Below, in pieces: positions 17,792 through 28,276 of a DNA stretch of 64,000 nt (position 1 is the stretch's first letter; each line of letters starts with the position of its first letter). The translations under genes and the position numbers were made by a program. Under the pieces are notes generated by a model that ran no database searches, was not told the origin of the DNA, and was given only the letters and a program-made list of their open reading frames with translations. Source of the stretch: Paenibacillus sp. PAMC 26794 (lineage in GTDB: Bacteria > Bacillota > Bacilli > Paenibacillales > Paenibacillaceae); contig NZ_ANHX01000029.1 in the NCBI RefSeq assembly GCF_000316035.1, forward strand, positions 1 to 64,000, read 5' to 3'.

Positions 17792-20272
17792 TTAGGATGG
17801 TGCTGGCGGTGTACCATTACCCTGCAATCGCAGCGGCACAAAAAAATCATGCTCCACTTCACTTGCTGGCAGTGGGCGACTGAAATAATATCCCTGAATT
17901 TCCCGGCAGTCATTCTGCATCAGAATATCCAGTTGGCCTTTCGTCTCAATGCCTTCCGCAATGACTTCCATCTTGAGATTCTGTGCCATCGATATAATGG
18001 TCGCCACAATGGCTTGATCGCTGTGACTTTCTGTAATGTCCGTCACAAACGAACGATCAATCTTGAGCTTGTGAATCGGGAAATGCTTCAGATAACTGAG
18101 TGAGCTGTATCCTGTACCGAAATCATCCAGGCTGATCTTGACACCCAGTGCTGTCAGTTCATTAAGAATCGCCGTGGATACGGATGCATCCATCATCATG
18201 CTCTCTGTTATTTCCAGTTCCAGATATCGAGCATCCAGCCCTGTCTCCAAGAGTGCATTCTTGACCTGTTCTACCAAGTTGGATTGGTGGAACTGCTGGC
18301 TGGACAAGTTAACCGATACCGGAATGAGTGGTCCGCCACTAGCATGCCAGAGTTTCATCTGCCTGCATGCTTCCCGCAGCGTCCAATTGCCAATCTCATA
18401 GATCATGCCTGTCTCTTCTGCAAGCGGGATAAACACATTGGGTGCGAGCAGACCTTTGAGTGGATGGTTCCAACGTATAAGAGCCTCCACACCAATCATG
18501 CGGCTATCCTCGGTACGAATCTGTGGTTGATAGTACAGGACCATCTCATCGCGTTCCAACGCTTTACGAAGATAACCCTCCAGCTCAATGCGTTCATATA
18601 GTTCCGAATCCAGTTGGGCAGTGTAGAATTGGAAACCATTCTTGCCGTTTTTCTTCACTTCATACATGGCGGAGTCCGCATGTTTCAGCAAAGCATCCAC
18701 GCCCACTCCATGATCCGGATACATCGCAATTCCAATGCTGGCGGTTACGTAAAAGTCATTCTCCTTCAGTCGATAAGGTAACTGAATGGCTTCAACAATC
18801 TGTTTTGCAAGTTCTGCCACTCGTACTTCTGTCGCTTGATCCTGGGTCACAACGAGTGTGAACTCGTCACCGCCCATCCGGGCCAGCATGACATTCTCCA
18901 TAGCCAAGGGATCAGAAGCCTCTATGGCTTTCATGATCCGGTTGCTGACTTCTCTTAGAAATACATCTCCAATGGAATGTCCCAACGAGTCATTAATCAT
19001 CTTGAAACGATCTATATCCATCACCATAACGGCAAAAGAATTCCCTTTTTCTGCTGAATCTTGGATCGTACAAGCCAGCACATCATCCAACTTGCGCCGA
19101 TTGGGCAGTCCCGTCAACGGATCATGCAAAGCTTGGTGACGAATCCTCTCCTGAGCCTGTTTCTCCTCCGTAACGTCTTTGATCAAAATGTGACTTCCCA
19201 CATGTCTGCCATCAATGACAACAGGAACTACAACAATACTAAGGTCCAGAAGTTCACCCTGTACGTCTCTCATTTTGGCCATGTAGTGCGCCTGCTCCAG
19301 CCCATGATCATCCCAATCGATGGAATCAAATTCACTTATCCACTCTATATCGATTTGCTGAGCGATCTCATCAATGGAACGATCCATGACCTCTTTTTCA
19401 AGATATCCGGTGATTGTTGTTACAGCAGCATTAATCCCTTTGACAATACCTTCCTTGTTCACTGAAATAATGGCATCCGAATGGTTATGATACAGGGCCT
19501 GATACCATTGCTCATTCTCATGAATCCGTCGATCTTTCTGTGACATTCGTTGATTGATGAATATGCCAAACAACGTCAAACCCAAAGCAATAAATGTGCC
19601 CGATGCGATCAAGTAGGCGAGAATGCCTGGCTCAATCTGCATACCTGAACTTACCATCGAGCCATGTGAATGATGGAAATGTGCGGCTGACATCCCGGTA
19701 TAATGCATGCCAGAGATTCCAATACCCATAATGAGACCGCTGCCCATCTTGTAAACCCAGGTATGTCTTGATTGATGATAACGGAAGAAAAACATGAGCC
19801 ACAATGCCGCAAATGAAGCAAGCGCTGCAATCAGAATGGATAACACCACTCTGCCTGGTTCATACGTAACCGGAATTGACATCGCTGCCATTCCCACATA
19901 ATGCATTGAGCTGATCCCTGCTGTCATCAGTACTCCAGCAATCATGAGCTTGCTTATCCTGCCCGATTGTCTACCCGCAATGTTCAAGGCCACCCCCGAT
20001 GCGACAATAGCAAGTAGAACAGATAAAACAACCTTACCGGTGGAATAGGAGACTTGCGTAGGCAGAACAAAAGCAAGCATACCTACGAAATGCATGGACC
20101 AGATTCCCAGCCCCATCGATACTGCACCGCAGGTAAGCCATACATTCCGCGCCATCCCGCTAGCCTGACTTACACGGCCTGCAAGGTCAAGGGCAGCGTA
20201 TGAAGCTAACGATGCAATAATATAGGATAAAATAACAAGTTCTAAGTTGTACGTGCCATGTAGGTGCTCCAC
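17792..20272 (-). CDS. MHYT-PAS-GGDEF-EAL cyclic-di-GMP enzyme
   Basis: 826 residues from a GTG. The N-terminal MHYT sensor has seven helices with three MHxxGM motifs (MHFVGML, MHYVGMA, MHYTGMS), proposed to bind a metal and sense a gas or redox signal. A PAS domain follows (about 265-385), then GGDEF with an intact active site (RMGGDEF, about 465) and EAL with EALIRW intact (about 580) and DDFGTGYSS. Both synthesis and hydrolysis of c-di-GMP are therefore possible. It is monocistronic. Confidence 0.93.
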   Translation of the reverse strand: MEHLHGTYNLELVILSYIIASLASYAALDLAGRVSQASGMARNVWLTCGAVSMGLGIWSMHFVGMLAFVLPTQVSYSTGKVVLSVLLAIVASGVALNIAGRQSGRISKLMIAGVLMTAGISSMHYVGMAAMSIPVTYEPGRVVLSILIAALASFAALWLMFFFRYHQSRHTWVYKMGSGLIMGIGISGMHYTGMSAAHFHHSHGSMVSSGMQIEPGILAYLIASGTFIALGLTLFGIFINQRMSQKDRRIHENEQWYQALYHNHSDAIISVNKEGIVKGINAAVTTITGYLEKEVMDRSIDEIAQQIDIEWISEFDSIDWDDHGLEQAHYMAKMRDVQGELLDLSIVVVPVVIDGRHVGSHILIKDVTEEKQAQERIRHQALHDPLTGLPNRRKLDDVLACTIQDSAEKGNSFAVMVMDIDRFKMINDSLGHSIGDVFLREVSNRIMKAIEASDPLAMENVMLARMGGDEFTLVVTQDQATEVRVAELAKQIVEAIQLPYRLKENDFYVTASIGIAMYPDHGVGVDALLKHADSAMYEVKKNGKNGFQFYTAQLDSELYERIELEGYLRKALERDEMVLYYQPQIRTEDSRMIGVEALIRWNHPLKGLLAPNVFIPLAEETGMIYEIGNWTLREACRQMKLWHASGGPLIPVSVNLSSQQFHQSNLVEQVKNALLETGLDARYLELEITESMMMDASVSTAILNELTALGVKISLDDFGTGYSSLSYLKHFPIHKLKIDRSFVTDITESHSDQAIVATIISMAQNLKMEVIAEGIETKGQLDILMQNDCREIQGYYFSRPLPASEVEHDFFVPLRLQGNGTPPAPS

Positions 20273-20320
20273 TCACTCTGTCCTTTCAACCGGGAAATGC
20301 CTTGTATGTATGCAAAAATG

Positions 20321-20360
20321 TAAAAAAGAAGCGAGTGCGCTGTCTGGATGACAGGCACTC
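20321..20360 (-). terminator. Terminator after the xylanase gene
   Basis: On minus, GAGTGC-CTGTC pairs with GACAG-GCACTC (one bulge) and is followed by a TTCTTTTTT tract. Confidence 0.7.
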
Positions 20361-20537
20361 CCTCCGCATCATTTGACTCGTGATAACAGACTTAGTTGAA
20401 GCCGTTGTCATACATTGGAACCCGTTTATATGAATGTATATAGTCTAAACGTCCCAGCCTTTAAAATCAACACTTATTTCCAGATATACAATGTTGAATA
20501 GCTAACATTCTCATATTCTAATTCACAACTAAATATT

Positions 20538-23360
20538 CTATTTACGAGTCAATAACAGACTGCCAAAACCGGAAGTATCTTGATAAGAATTACCTGATGA
20601 ATCACTCCAGATGGACACACTGCTTCGCTTGCCATCTCCCGCGCCATCATCATTAACTTGAAGATCAAACCCAATCCATCTTTGCCCTTCAGCACGAACG
20701 CTGTCTAGTGGGATTGCCACTTCAACTGTATACCCTCCGCTTGTTAATCGGGTAGCTGATTTGAAACTTTCTTTCCGTGCATTTCCTCCAAAAGAAGCCT
20801 CATTATCAAAATTGACCCGGTACTGGGCGTCATCCTCCTGATAGAATGTTGTCTGATCTTTGCTCGGGTCGATAAAAATTTCAATTGAATCCTGCTCATG
20901 TGCATTAGAACTTAATTTGCTTCGCAAAGGATCTTTCACATCTGCTAATACGTACAGGTATTTCTCATCCCATAACAGCTGTGCAGTCGCCGTTGCACCG
21001 GAGTTTCCGACCACCCAGACATCCGTTTTAACAGATGCAGCCTTTTTCCAGACGTTATCCTTTTTTGCATCAATGACAGGTTTGCCATAAGTGACCTTGG
21101 TTTGTTTCAAAACAGAACCGAGCTTCAGTTTGCCCCGGTTGGCTGGTTTGTCGGGCTGTTGATTGGAAATATCATTCCAAACAATGGTCGCTGTCTTTCC
21201 AGCCGCATGTTCATCCGTAATCCGAAAATCCAGAGACAAGACCTGGCCTTCAGTAAGTAAAGCAGCCGACATAGGCAGTGATGCGTATACAACATACCCG
21301 GTTTTTGTCTCCTGTACGTTGTAAGCATTTTTATCTTTGCCTTTACCGCCATCCCGTTTAAATGTATATTGACCATTTGCGGACGGCGGATTTTTCTTCT
21401 TGGCAGACAGATCAGCTTCAGAAGTTGCAGCGCCTGTCCCCTTGACTTCTTCCGCGAGGAAAACCTGCACCTGATCCCCTTTGCGACGTGTGGTATCCTT
21501 CACTTCCACTCTTAAATTCACCTTTTTGGCATCCCACATCATACGAGCCTCACCCGTAACCGCAGATGTACCATCTGCCAGATGATTAATTTCGAGCCCT
21601 TTCACAGCACCCCAAAGAATATCTTCCTGTCCTTTGTGGTTCGGGAAAGAAGGGCTGGCCTTCAATGCTGTCCATTCATTACGATAGATCGGAAGGGTGG
21701 TAGGGTCGACCAGTGCCCAAAATGCCGGTTTTGCTTTTAATTTACGATCAAATAACAATGGTGCATCTTTGCGTCCTTTGACTGGATGATTATCAAGCCA
21801 TGTACCATCATCCGCAAGTCCCCAGACTGTAACGCTGTCCATTACACCGCGTTTTCCCAACTCGTCGAACAGGTCGAACAGTTCACGATAACGGTAAGCT
21901 TGTTGCAGCATTAATTCTTCTGTGACAGGCATCTCCAGTTCAGAATTACTCGAATAGATCGAAACGTCAAGCTCTGTAACCTGTACATTTACACCAAGAG
22001 CGATCACTTTCTCAAAAGCCTCACGAATGAGCTTTACATCCGGTCCGTACATGGATACATGCATCTGGAATCCAACCGCATCAATCGGTGTTCCTTTGGC
22101 AAGCAGCTTCTCTACAAGCTTCACCATATCATTCACCTTGTTTCCATTGCCCTCCATTCCATAGTCATTAATCACCAGTACAGCATCGGGGTCAGCCTCA
22201 CGTGCATAACGGAAAGCCAACTCAATGTAATCACTGTCATCTCCGTCGCCATCCACATCCCCAATAATATCTCTCCACTTGGAATTACTGGCCTCATTCC
22301 GCAAGCCGCCTCCGTCTGAGATGACTTCATTGACGACATCCCATGTATGAACCTTTCCTTTGTACCGGGTCACGATGGTTTGAATATGGGTTTTCATCCG
22401 CGCAAGCAACTGTTCCCGCGTGGCAGGTTTCGATGCATCATTCGGATCAGTAAAGAACCAATTCGGCACCTGACTATGCCATAACAGCGTATGACCTCTG
22501 ATTTCCATGTCATTTGCTTCGGCAAACTTCACCAGGCGATCTGTCTCTGACCAGACAAACTCTCCTTCCTTGGGCTGCATCGCATCCATTTTCATAAAAT
22601 TGTCCGCTGTAATACTATTAAAGTGTTTCATCAACAACTGGGAATGCTGGTTTTCCGCGTCTAGTGCAGACTGGTTGATGGCAGCTCCCATTGCGTAATT
22701 TTGTCCCACGATATCGACCAGATTCGGAATATCCTTCTCAATTTCAATTTTCTGAGCAGCCGTAATCAGAACATCATCCACGTAAAATGAAATCGTATCT
22801 GCCGGCGTCACTTCCGCTGACGTCTTCCATGGTGTCTCCACATACATGCGGAATCCGGTGATGCCACTATTTTCTTCGGGAATCACCACATCGGCCTCGA
22901 CTTTTTTCCACTGTCCTTTGTTCAAGGTAGCGGAGGCAAAGGTAGCATATTCAAGACTCGAAGCGTCCTTATTGTATTCTTTCTCGAGTGAACCGTTAAT
23001 GACCTGACTGTCCGGTCCTTCATCGTACATGGCCCAAAATGAAATATGAACTGTGCTACCCTTCTGTACATGATCCAGCACTTCAACTAAGGGTCCATGG
23101 AACGTTTCGGTACGTGAAGAGGTTCTCAGGCTGCGTGTACTGTCGTGACCTACTTGCGTTACGATATCAAGCTTTTCACTCGCACGTGGACGCCATTGTC
23201 CCAACACACCATCTTCAAAATCAGCCTTGAACAGTACTTCATCATAGCCAGTCTTAACGTCCGCTGCCGAAGCACGTGTCCCTCCTGTTCCCACACTTGG
23301 GAACAAACTGAAGATCAATACAGCCGACAAGCACAAGCTCCACCATTTTCTCAAATGCAT
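20538..23360 (-). CDS. Modular GH10 endo-1,4-beta-xylanase
   Basis: 940-residue secreted enzyme. It has a signal peptide (about 1-33, ending ASA), a CBM22/CBM4-like domain (about 40-205), a GH10 catalytic domain (about 215-570) with acid/base Glu345 in DVVNEV and nucleophile Glu463 in VTELDVS, then two C-terminal CBM9-like domains (about 590-750 and 765-940). It cleaves internal xylan linkages outside the cell; the extra modules should target plant cell wall. There is no S-layer anchor, so it is probably released. The promoter carries a cre-like site and a palindrome, and a LacI regulator gene lies upstream. Confidence 0.93.
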   Translation of the reverse strand: MHLRKWWSLCLSAVLIFSLFPSVGTGGTRASAADVKTGYDEVLFKADFEDGVLGQWRPRASEKLDIVTQVGHDSTRSLRTSSRTETFHGPLVEVLDHVQKGSTVHISFWAMYDEGPDSQVINGSLEKEYNKDASSLEYATFASATLNKGQWKKVEADVVIPEENSGITGFRMYVETPWKTSAEVTPADTISFYVDDVLITAAQKIEIEKDIPNLVDIVGQNYAMGAAINQSALDAENQHSQLLMKHFNSITADNFMKMDAMQPKEGEFVWSETDRLVKFAEANDMEIRGHTLLWHSQVPNWFFTDPNDASKPATREQLLARMKTHIQTIVTRYKGKVHTWDVVNEVISDGGGLRNEASNSKWRDIIGDVDGDGDDSDYIELAFRYAREADPDAVLVINDYGMEGNGNKVNDMVKLVEKLLAKGTPIDAVGFQMHVSMYGPDVKLIREAFEKVIALGVNVQVTELDVSIYSSNSELEMPVTEELMLQQAYRYRELFDLFDELGKRGVMDSVTVWGLADDGTWLDNHPVKGRKDAPLLFDRKLKAKPAFWALVDPTTLPIYRNEWTALKASPSFPNHKGQEDILWGAVKGLEINHLADGTSAVTGEARMMWDAKKVNLRVEVKDTTRRKGDQVQVFLAEEVKGTGAATSEADLSAKKKNPPSANGQYTFKRDGGKGKDKNAYNVQETKTGYVVYASLPMSAALLTEGQVLSLDFRITDEHAAGKTATIVWNDISNQQPDKPANRGKLKLGSVLKQTKVTYGKPVIDAKKDNVWKKAASVKTDVWVVGNSGATATAQLLWDEKYLYVLADVKDPLRSKLSSNAHEQDSIEIFIDPSKDQTTFYQEDDAQYRVNFDNEASFGGNARKESFKSATRLTSGGYTVEVAIPLDSVRAEGQRWIGFDLQVNDDGAGDGKRSSVSIWSDSSGNSYQDTSGFGSLLLTRK

Positions 23361-23470
23361 CCGATCTCCTCCTTGGTTCGTTGTTTGTGAAGAATAACCT
23401 TTGCTCTGCCATGTGCCAGCCCTTTACAAGATCGTTATACAGGATGGATAGATGCAAATGGACAGAAAAT

Positions 23471-23484
23471 TGTAAGCACTTTCA
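23471..23484 (-). promoter_or_regulatory. cre-like catabolite repression site
   Basis: Minus-strand TGAAAGTGCTTACA matches the CcpA consensus except T for C at position 7. It begins at the last base of the xylanase -10 box. Confidence 0.6.
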
Positions 23485-23512
23485 TTATACGATTGCCAGT
23501 AAACTTTGTTTA
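23484..23512 (-). promoter_or_regulatory. Xylanase promoter
   Basis: -10 TATAAT (23484-23489), 17-base spacer, -35 TAAACA (23507-23512). Both boxes are overlapped by operator-like sequences. Confidence 0.6.
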
Positions 23513-23513
23513 C
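23499..23513. promoter_or_regulatory. Palindromic operator over the xylanase -35
   Basis: GTAAAC-TTT-GTTTAC, a perfect 6-3-6 inverted repeat covering the -35 box. It is a likely target of the LacI-type regulator encoded just upstream (inference). Confidence 0.55.
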
Positions 23514-23579
23514 CCGTTAAACTATAGGACTTGCACCACTCCATAAACCATATGTTTCCAAATGAGATGTATAACGACA

Positions 23580-23607
23580 AAAAGCACAGCTTATTAGCTG
23601 TGCTTCG
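23580..23607 (-). terminator. Terminator after the LacI gene
   Basis: AAGCACAGCT/AGCTGTGCTT, perfect 10-bp stem with 4-base loop, followed on minus by TTTTTG. Confidence 0.85.
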
Positions 23608-23634
23608 TGTAAACATCTTTACTATTTACGTTTT

Positions 23635-24639
23635 TTAAGCTTTTAAAGGTGCTGTCGTCTGACGGATGACCAGATTGGAAGGTTCCGTCACTACAGGAGG
23701 AGAATAAGATGGATTCTCGATCATGGCAATCAGATATTCGATGGACTTAATGCCAATGGAATAGATATTCTGATTCACCGTGGTCAACCCCGGTTTGAAT
23801 ACCTCAGCATAATACGTGTTATCGAACCCGACAACCGAGATATCTTCTGGTACACTCAGTCCATGCTTTTCAATTTCATGAATCGCACCAAAGGCAGACA
23901 TGTCTGATGCACAGACAATTCCCGTTGGTTGATCCTGAAGTGCCAGCAATCGTCGGGCAGCCTTGCTTCCCCCGTCGAAGGAATAATCGCAGATCTCCAG
24001 ATATACCGTAGAATACGGGATGCCGCATTCTCGTAGCCCTTCCCGATATCCTTCCAATCGCAGATTGGCTACAGCAGGTCCAAGTGTCCCTGAGATATAG
24101 GCAATTTTGCGGTGCCCAAGCTCATGCAGATGTTTGACACCCATCGAGATTCCGTTCGCGTTATCCGTAGTAATGTAACCAGCACGTTTGCCCAACATGT
24201 CCGTATCAACAAACATCGTTGGAATCTCTGCATCCACCAGTTCCTGAATACTCGCATTTTCTCTGCCTTCCCCGAATACCACAACGCCATCCACATTACG
24301 ACTGCGGCAATGTTTGATGAACGAGTACGCCGGATCATCGAATCGAGTAGACAACCGGACCAGATCATATCCACTGTTCTCCAGCGCTGTCTTGATCCCT
24401 TCCAGCAACTCCGACACAAAAGGGTTTGTAAACGGAACCGTTAACAGTACTCCCACCGTCCATGAACGGCGTTTGACAAGTCCACGTGCGACCACATTAG
24501 GTTGATATTTCAATAATTCGATGGCTATATTGACTTTTTTGCGTGTTTTTTCACTTACATCAGGATAATCGTTTATCACTTTGGAAACGGTTGCAACAGA
24601 TACTCCCGCTTCCTTGGCTACATCATGGATAGAAGCCAT
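23635..24639 (-). CDS. LacI family regulator, probably of xylanase
   Basis: 334 residues. The N-terminal helix-turn-helix and hinge (IHDVAKEAGVSVATVSKVIND) are followed by a periplasmic-binding-protein-like effector domain. GAGGTGATC precedes the ATG. It sits directly upstream of the xylanase gene on the same strand, separated by a terminator, so it is transcribed separately. Its likely operators are the palindromes near 23471-23513. The effector is probably a xylan-derived sugar, but this cannot be read from sequence. Confidence 0.88.
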   Translation of the reverse strand: MASIHDVAKEAGVSVATVSKVINDYPDVSEKTRKKVNIAIELLKYQPNVVARGLVKRRSWTVGVLLTVPFTNPFVSELLEGIKTALENSGYDLVRLSTRFDDPAYSFIKHCRSRNVDGVVVFGEGRENASIQELVDAEIPTMFVDTDMLGKRAGYITTDNANGISMGVKHLHELGHRKIAYISGTLGPAVANLRLEGYREGLRECGIPYSTVYLEICDYSFDGGSKAARRLLALQDQPTGIVCASDMSAFGAIHEIEKHGLSVPEDISVVGFDNTYYAEVFKPGLTTVNQNIYSIGIKSIEYLIAMIENPSYSPPVVTEPSNLVIRQTTAPLKA

Positions 24640-24768
24640 CTGATCACCTCAACCTCTTTCGAATCCCCTGTCTCCGGCTGCATTTTCTATAACATCGGCA
24701 GGTTTGTCTACCCATTATAGCTTAAAACAGCCTGAAACGGTATGGAAGGTTCCTAATGCTTTTAAGCT

Positions 24769-25776
24769 CTATTCCTGCTGTTCCAGATTCTTCAAATCCA
24801 GAGACAGTTTCTCCATTGTTGTTGCAAATACAGCGAGTTCAGCCGAGCGTGAAGCTTGGCTACGTGCTCCGCGAGACGTATGATCCGACTCCTGCTGCAC
24901 ACTGCTCAGTTTCTTCATGATCTGCTCCAGATTAGACTGAATCTTACCCTGGGCATCTCGGGAACTGGCTGCAAGCTTGCGCACCTCACTAGCGACTACT
25001 TCGAAGCCACGTCCAAACTCTCCTGCATGAGCAGCTTCAATCGCTGCGTTCAGACCGACAAGATGACTCTGATCCGATATCTCGCGAATGAGTTCACCCA
25101 TTTTTCCGATCTGCTGGATCTCTCCTGTTAATTCAGTAAGCATAACCTGAGCCTGATCCTGAGAAGCCGCTGTTTCTTTGGCAACACTCGATATAGCCAT
25201 TGCACTTTCATTTAATTCACTAATCATGCCTGTAAGCTCTTGGGTAATCTGCGTAATCGCCTGCAATGTATGTTGTTGATCATCGGCTAGCTGTGATAAC
25301 TTTTCTTTTTCTTTCTTCTCATAGGCCTCAAGGACAAGCTGTGAGTCCAGATTAAACATTTTGCTGAGCGCCTGGATGACAAGATGCCAGGAATCAGGGA
25401 TAACCTGTTGGAATATGCTCGTTGCAATATCCAGGTAGACCATATAGGTACCTAGATAATAATCTTCAGATAGACCAATCCGTGAATGCACAAGTCCAAT
25501 CGCAATCCGTTGCTCAATATATGCGTCGTCAACGACCCCGTCCGTCATCGATAACCAGTACATCTTCTGTGTTTCTTTTAGACGATCAATCGTAGAGAAT
25601 CGGGCGATCAGATCTACCAATTCAGGATAGTTTCCCACATGATTGTAGAAATGATCTACCACTTCATTAACGACTTTTTTAAAAACAGGCCGATGATCGG
25701 CAAGCAGTTTTAGATCCCCTGCGGTTAATCCCATGTAATCAAGTTGCTTCTGTCTTGTTGCGGAAATACTGCTCAT
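24769..25776 (-). CDS. Globin-coupled sensor / HemAT-like chemotaxis protein
   Basis: 335 residues from the ATG at 25776 (AAGGAG lies 15 bases upstream; a GTG at 25806 has no site). The N-terminal protoglobin domain (about 10-165) carries the proximal heme His in GLVHSRIGL. The methyl-accepting signalling hairpin follows (about 215-320), with the tip [17 protein letters not shown]. No membrane segment, so it is cytosolic. HemAT proteins bind O2 through heme and drive aerotaxis via CheA. The signalling region is short. Confidence 0.85.
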   Translation of the reverse strand: MSSISATRQKQLDYMGLTAGDLKLLADHRPVFKKVVNEVVDHFYNHVGNYPELVDLIARFSTIDRLKETQKMYWLSMTDGVVDDAYIEQRIAIGLVHSRIGLSEDYYLGTYMVYLDIATSIFQQVIPDSWHLVIQALSKMFNLDSQLVLEAYEKKEKEKLSQLADDQQHTLQAITQITQELTGMISELNESAMAISSVAKETAASQDQAQVMLTELTGEIQQIGKMGELIREISDQSHLVGLNAAIEAAHAGEFGRGFEVVASEVRKLAASSRDAQGKIQSNLEQIMKKLSSVQQESDHTSRGARSQASRSAELAVFATTMEKLSLDLKNLEQQE

Positions 25777-25943
25777 ATCTGGTTCAGTCAGCTCCTTAAT
25801 AAACACTAAATTACTTTAAATTGTAAATATATGTATTGATTATAGACTAAAATACCTAAATATACATATACCATTAGAACTAATTCTCTTTAAAATTAAC
25901 CTTATTTGTCAGCTTTTTAGATTAATATGACCTTCATGTAATT

Positions 25944-25991
25944 AAAAAGGCCCTGACCCTGCTGTGAAGGAGCCTCACAGCAGGCATCAGG
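25944..25991 (-). terminator. Terminator after prkA
   Basis: CCTGCTGTGA/TCACAGCAGG with an outer CCTGA/TCAGG extension, followed on minus by GCCTTTTTAATT. Confidence 0.8.
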
Positions 25992-26019
25992 AGCCTGATC
26001 CGGAATGGTTTGTTGCCGA

Positions 26020-27915
26020 TTAGCGATTAAGCAGACTACCCACATAACGTAACAGTTCATTCGCGCTGGCTGCGGTGTATCCATGTTCCTCAATTAAGCG
26101 TTTAATGACTTCATTCATACGTTTCAATTGTGTTGCATCCGGTGTTTTGGTTGAGGTTGTGATCTTGACGATATCTTTCAGATCAGTAAACAACTTTTTC
26201 TCAATCGCTTCACGCAAACGGTCATGGCTGCTGTATTCGAACTTGCGCTCCTTGCGGGAGTAAGCCGAGATTCGGATCAGAATCTCTTCTCTGAACGCTT
26301 TCTTTGCATTCTCGGAGATCCCGATCTGTTCCTCAATGGATCGCATCAGACGCTCATCCGGGTCCATTTCTTCATCCGTGAGCGGGTCACGCATCTTGGA
26401 CCAGTTGCAGAATGCTTCAATGTTATCGAGGTAATTCTCGAATAACGTTCTTGCGGATTCCTCGAATGAGTACACAAATGCTTTCTGTACTTCCTTCTTG
26501 GCCAGTTCATCATACTCCTTGCGTGCAAGAGCGATAAAGTTCAGATAACGCTCCCGCTCTTCCTTCGTGATCGAGGCATGCTGGTCCAGACCATCCTTGA
26601 TCGCCCGCAGAATGTCCAGCGCGTTAATGCACTGAAGATTTTGCTTAATCAAAGCACTGGAGATCCGGTTAATGACATACCGTGGATCAATGCCGGACAT
26701 CCCTTCATCCAAATACTCATTTTGCATCTCGCGCAGATCAGCTTCTTTGTATCCTTCTACTTCTTCACCATCATACATGCGCATCTTTTTAACGAGATCC
26801 ATGCCTTGTTTCTTCGTTTCCTTCAAGCGGGTAAGTATGGAAAAAATGGCTGCAGTCCGCAGTGCATGCGGTGCAATATGAACATGCTTCATGTCACTTT
26901 GCTGAATCAGCTTGGCATAGATTTTCTCTTCCTCGGACACCTTCAGATTGTAAGGAATCGGCATGACAATCATCCGGGATTGCAGTGCCTCATTCTTCTT
27001 ATTGGAGATAAACGACTTATACTCCGATTCATTCGTATGCGCCACAATCATCTCATCCGCACTGATTAAGGCAAAGCGTCCTGCTTTGAAATTTCCTTCC
27101 TGTGTGAGCGACAGGAGATTCCACAGGAATTTCTCATCACATTTCAACATCTCCTGAAACTCCATTAACCCACGGTTCGCCTTGTTCAATTCCCCATCAA
27201 AACGATAGGCACGTGGATCGGATTCGGAACCGAACTCGGTAATGGTGGAGAAGTCGATACTCCCCGTCAGATCGGCAATGTCCTGTGATTTCGGATCAGA
27301 TGGACTGAACGTTCCTATCCCCACCCGATTATCTTCGGAAACAAGGACCCGTTCCACCGGCACCTTGCTGATATCACCACCATATTCGGTACGGAGTCTC
27401 ATCTGGCAGGATGGGCAAAGGTTACCCTCAATGCGGACTCCAATTTCCTTTTCCACTTCAGGACGAAGCTCCAGTGGAATCAGATGTAGCGGTTCCTCAT
27501 GCATTGGGCATCCATCAATGGCGTATATGGCACCTTTCTCTGTCCGCGAGAACTGTTCAAGCCCCCGCTTCAGCAGCGTCACCAGCGTCGATTTCCCTCC
27601 ACTTACGGGACCCATCAGGAGCAAAATCCGCTTCCGTACATCCAGACGGCGTGCTGCCGAGTGAAAGTATTCTTCAACCAGCTTCTCAATCGAACGGTCC
27701 AGCCCAAAGATCTCCTGTTCAAAAAACTTGTACCGCTTATGCCCACCTACTTCTTCCACGCCAAACGATTCAATCATCTCATACACTCTGGCGTGAGCCG
27801 TCATTGCCGGAGTCGGGTCCTCTCTCAGCATTGCAATATAATCTTCAAATGTTCCGTTCCATGTCAAACGGTCACTCTCTGCCCGATGTTCCGCAACGCG
27901 TTCAAAAATATTCAT
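26020..27915 (-). CDS. prkA: PrkA serine protein kinase / AAA+ protein
   Basis: 631 residues from the ATG at 27915 (GGGAGG upstream; a frame from 27981 is non-conserved). The N-terminal AAA+ PrkA domain has Walker A GPVSGGKST (about 100-108). A zinc-like CPSCQMR motif follows near residue 170. The C-terminal part is the kinase-like domain. PrkA is a sporulation and stress protein; kinase and protease activities have both been claimed for family members. Here it is separated from yhbH-spoVR, with which it normally works, by 8 kb. Confidence 0.93.
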   Translation of the reverse strand: MNIFERVAEHRAESDRLTWNGTFEDYIAMLREDPTPAMTAHARVYEMIESFGVEEVGGHKRYKFFEQEIFGLDRSIEKLVEEYFHSAARRLDVRKRILLLMGPVSGGKSTLVTLLKRGLEQFSRTEKGAIYAIDGCPMHEEPLHLIPLELRPEVEKEIGVRIEGNLCPSCQMRLRTEYGGDISKVPVERVLVSEDNRVGIGTFSPSDPKSQDIADLTGSIDFSTITEFGSESDPRAYRFDGELNKANRGLMEFQEMLKCDEKFLWNLLSLTQEGNFKAGRFALISADEMIVAHTNESEYKSFISNKKNEALQSRMIVMPIPYNLKVSEEEKIYAKLIQQSDMKHVHIAPHALRTAAIFSILTRLKETKKQGMDLVKKMRMYDGEEVEGYKEADLREMQNEYLDEGMSGIDPRYVINRISSALIKQNLQCINALDILRAIKDGLDQHASITKEERERYLNFIALARKEYDELAKKEVQKAFVYSFEESARTLFENYLDNIEAFCNWSKMRDPLTDEEMDPDERLMRSIEEQIGISENAKKAFREEILIRISAYSRKERKFEYSSHDRLREAIEKKLFTDLKDIVKITTSTKTPDATQLKRMNEVIKRLIEEHGYTAASANELLRYVGSLLNR

Positions 27916-28276
27916 GCTTGGTACCTCCCATGGCTCCTTTAGTGTGATTGTCAACCATTCCGAATGGTATGAAGAAATCAATAGAATTGCGGCTCCTGCT
28001 TGAATACCAATCTTGCGGTCCTGTGTAGTCCCGCCACCCTCTGTCCAAACGTCTTGTTTTGTTGTGAAAAGTGTATTACATACCTATGCGGCAATTCGGA
28101 TAAGTTGACCTCTTTTTTTCAATCAACGGCTTCGAATTTTGGCTTTTCCCTGTTCTATCAGACATCTTGTGCCTTCAGAAAAAAAAGAACGAATATGATA
28201 TAATGAGGGTTCTAAATTCAGGAAACCGGACAACACATGGTCAGAGACAGGCCACCTCTGGAAAGGAGCACGGACA
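27916..28276. other. 361-base divergent intergenic region
   Basis: Spacer between prkA and the DUF2161 gene. A perfect TATAAT at 28199-28204 could be the -10 for the plus-strand gene, but no convincing -35 is placed 16-18 bases before it. No small ORF with a ribosome site was found. Confidence 0.4.
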
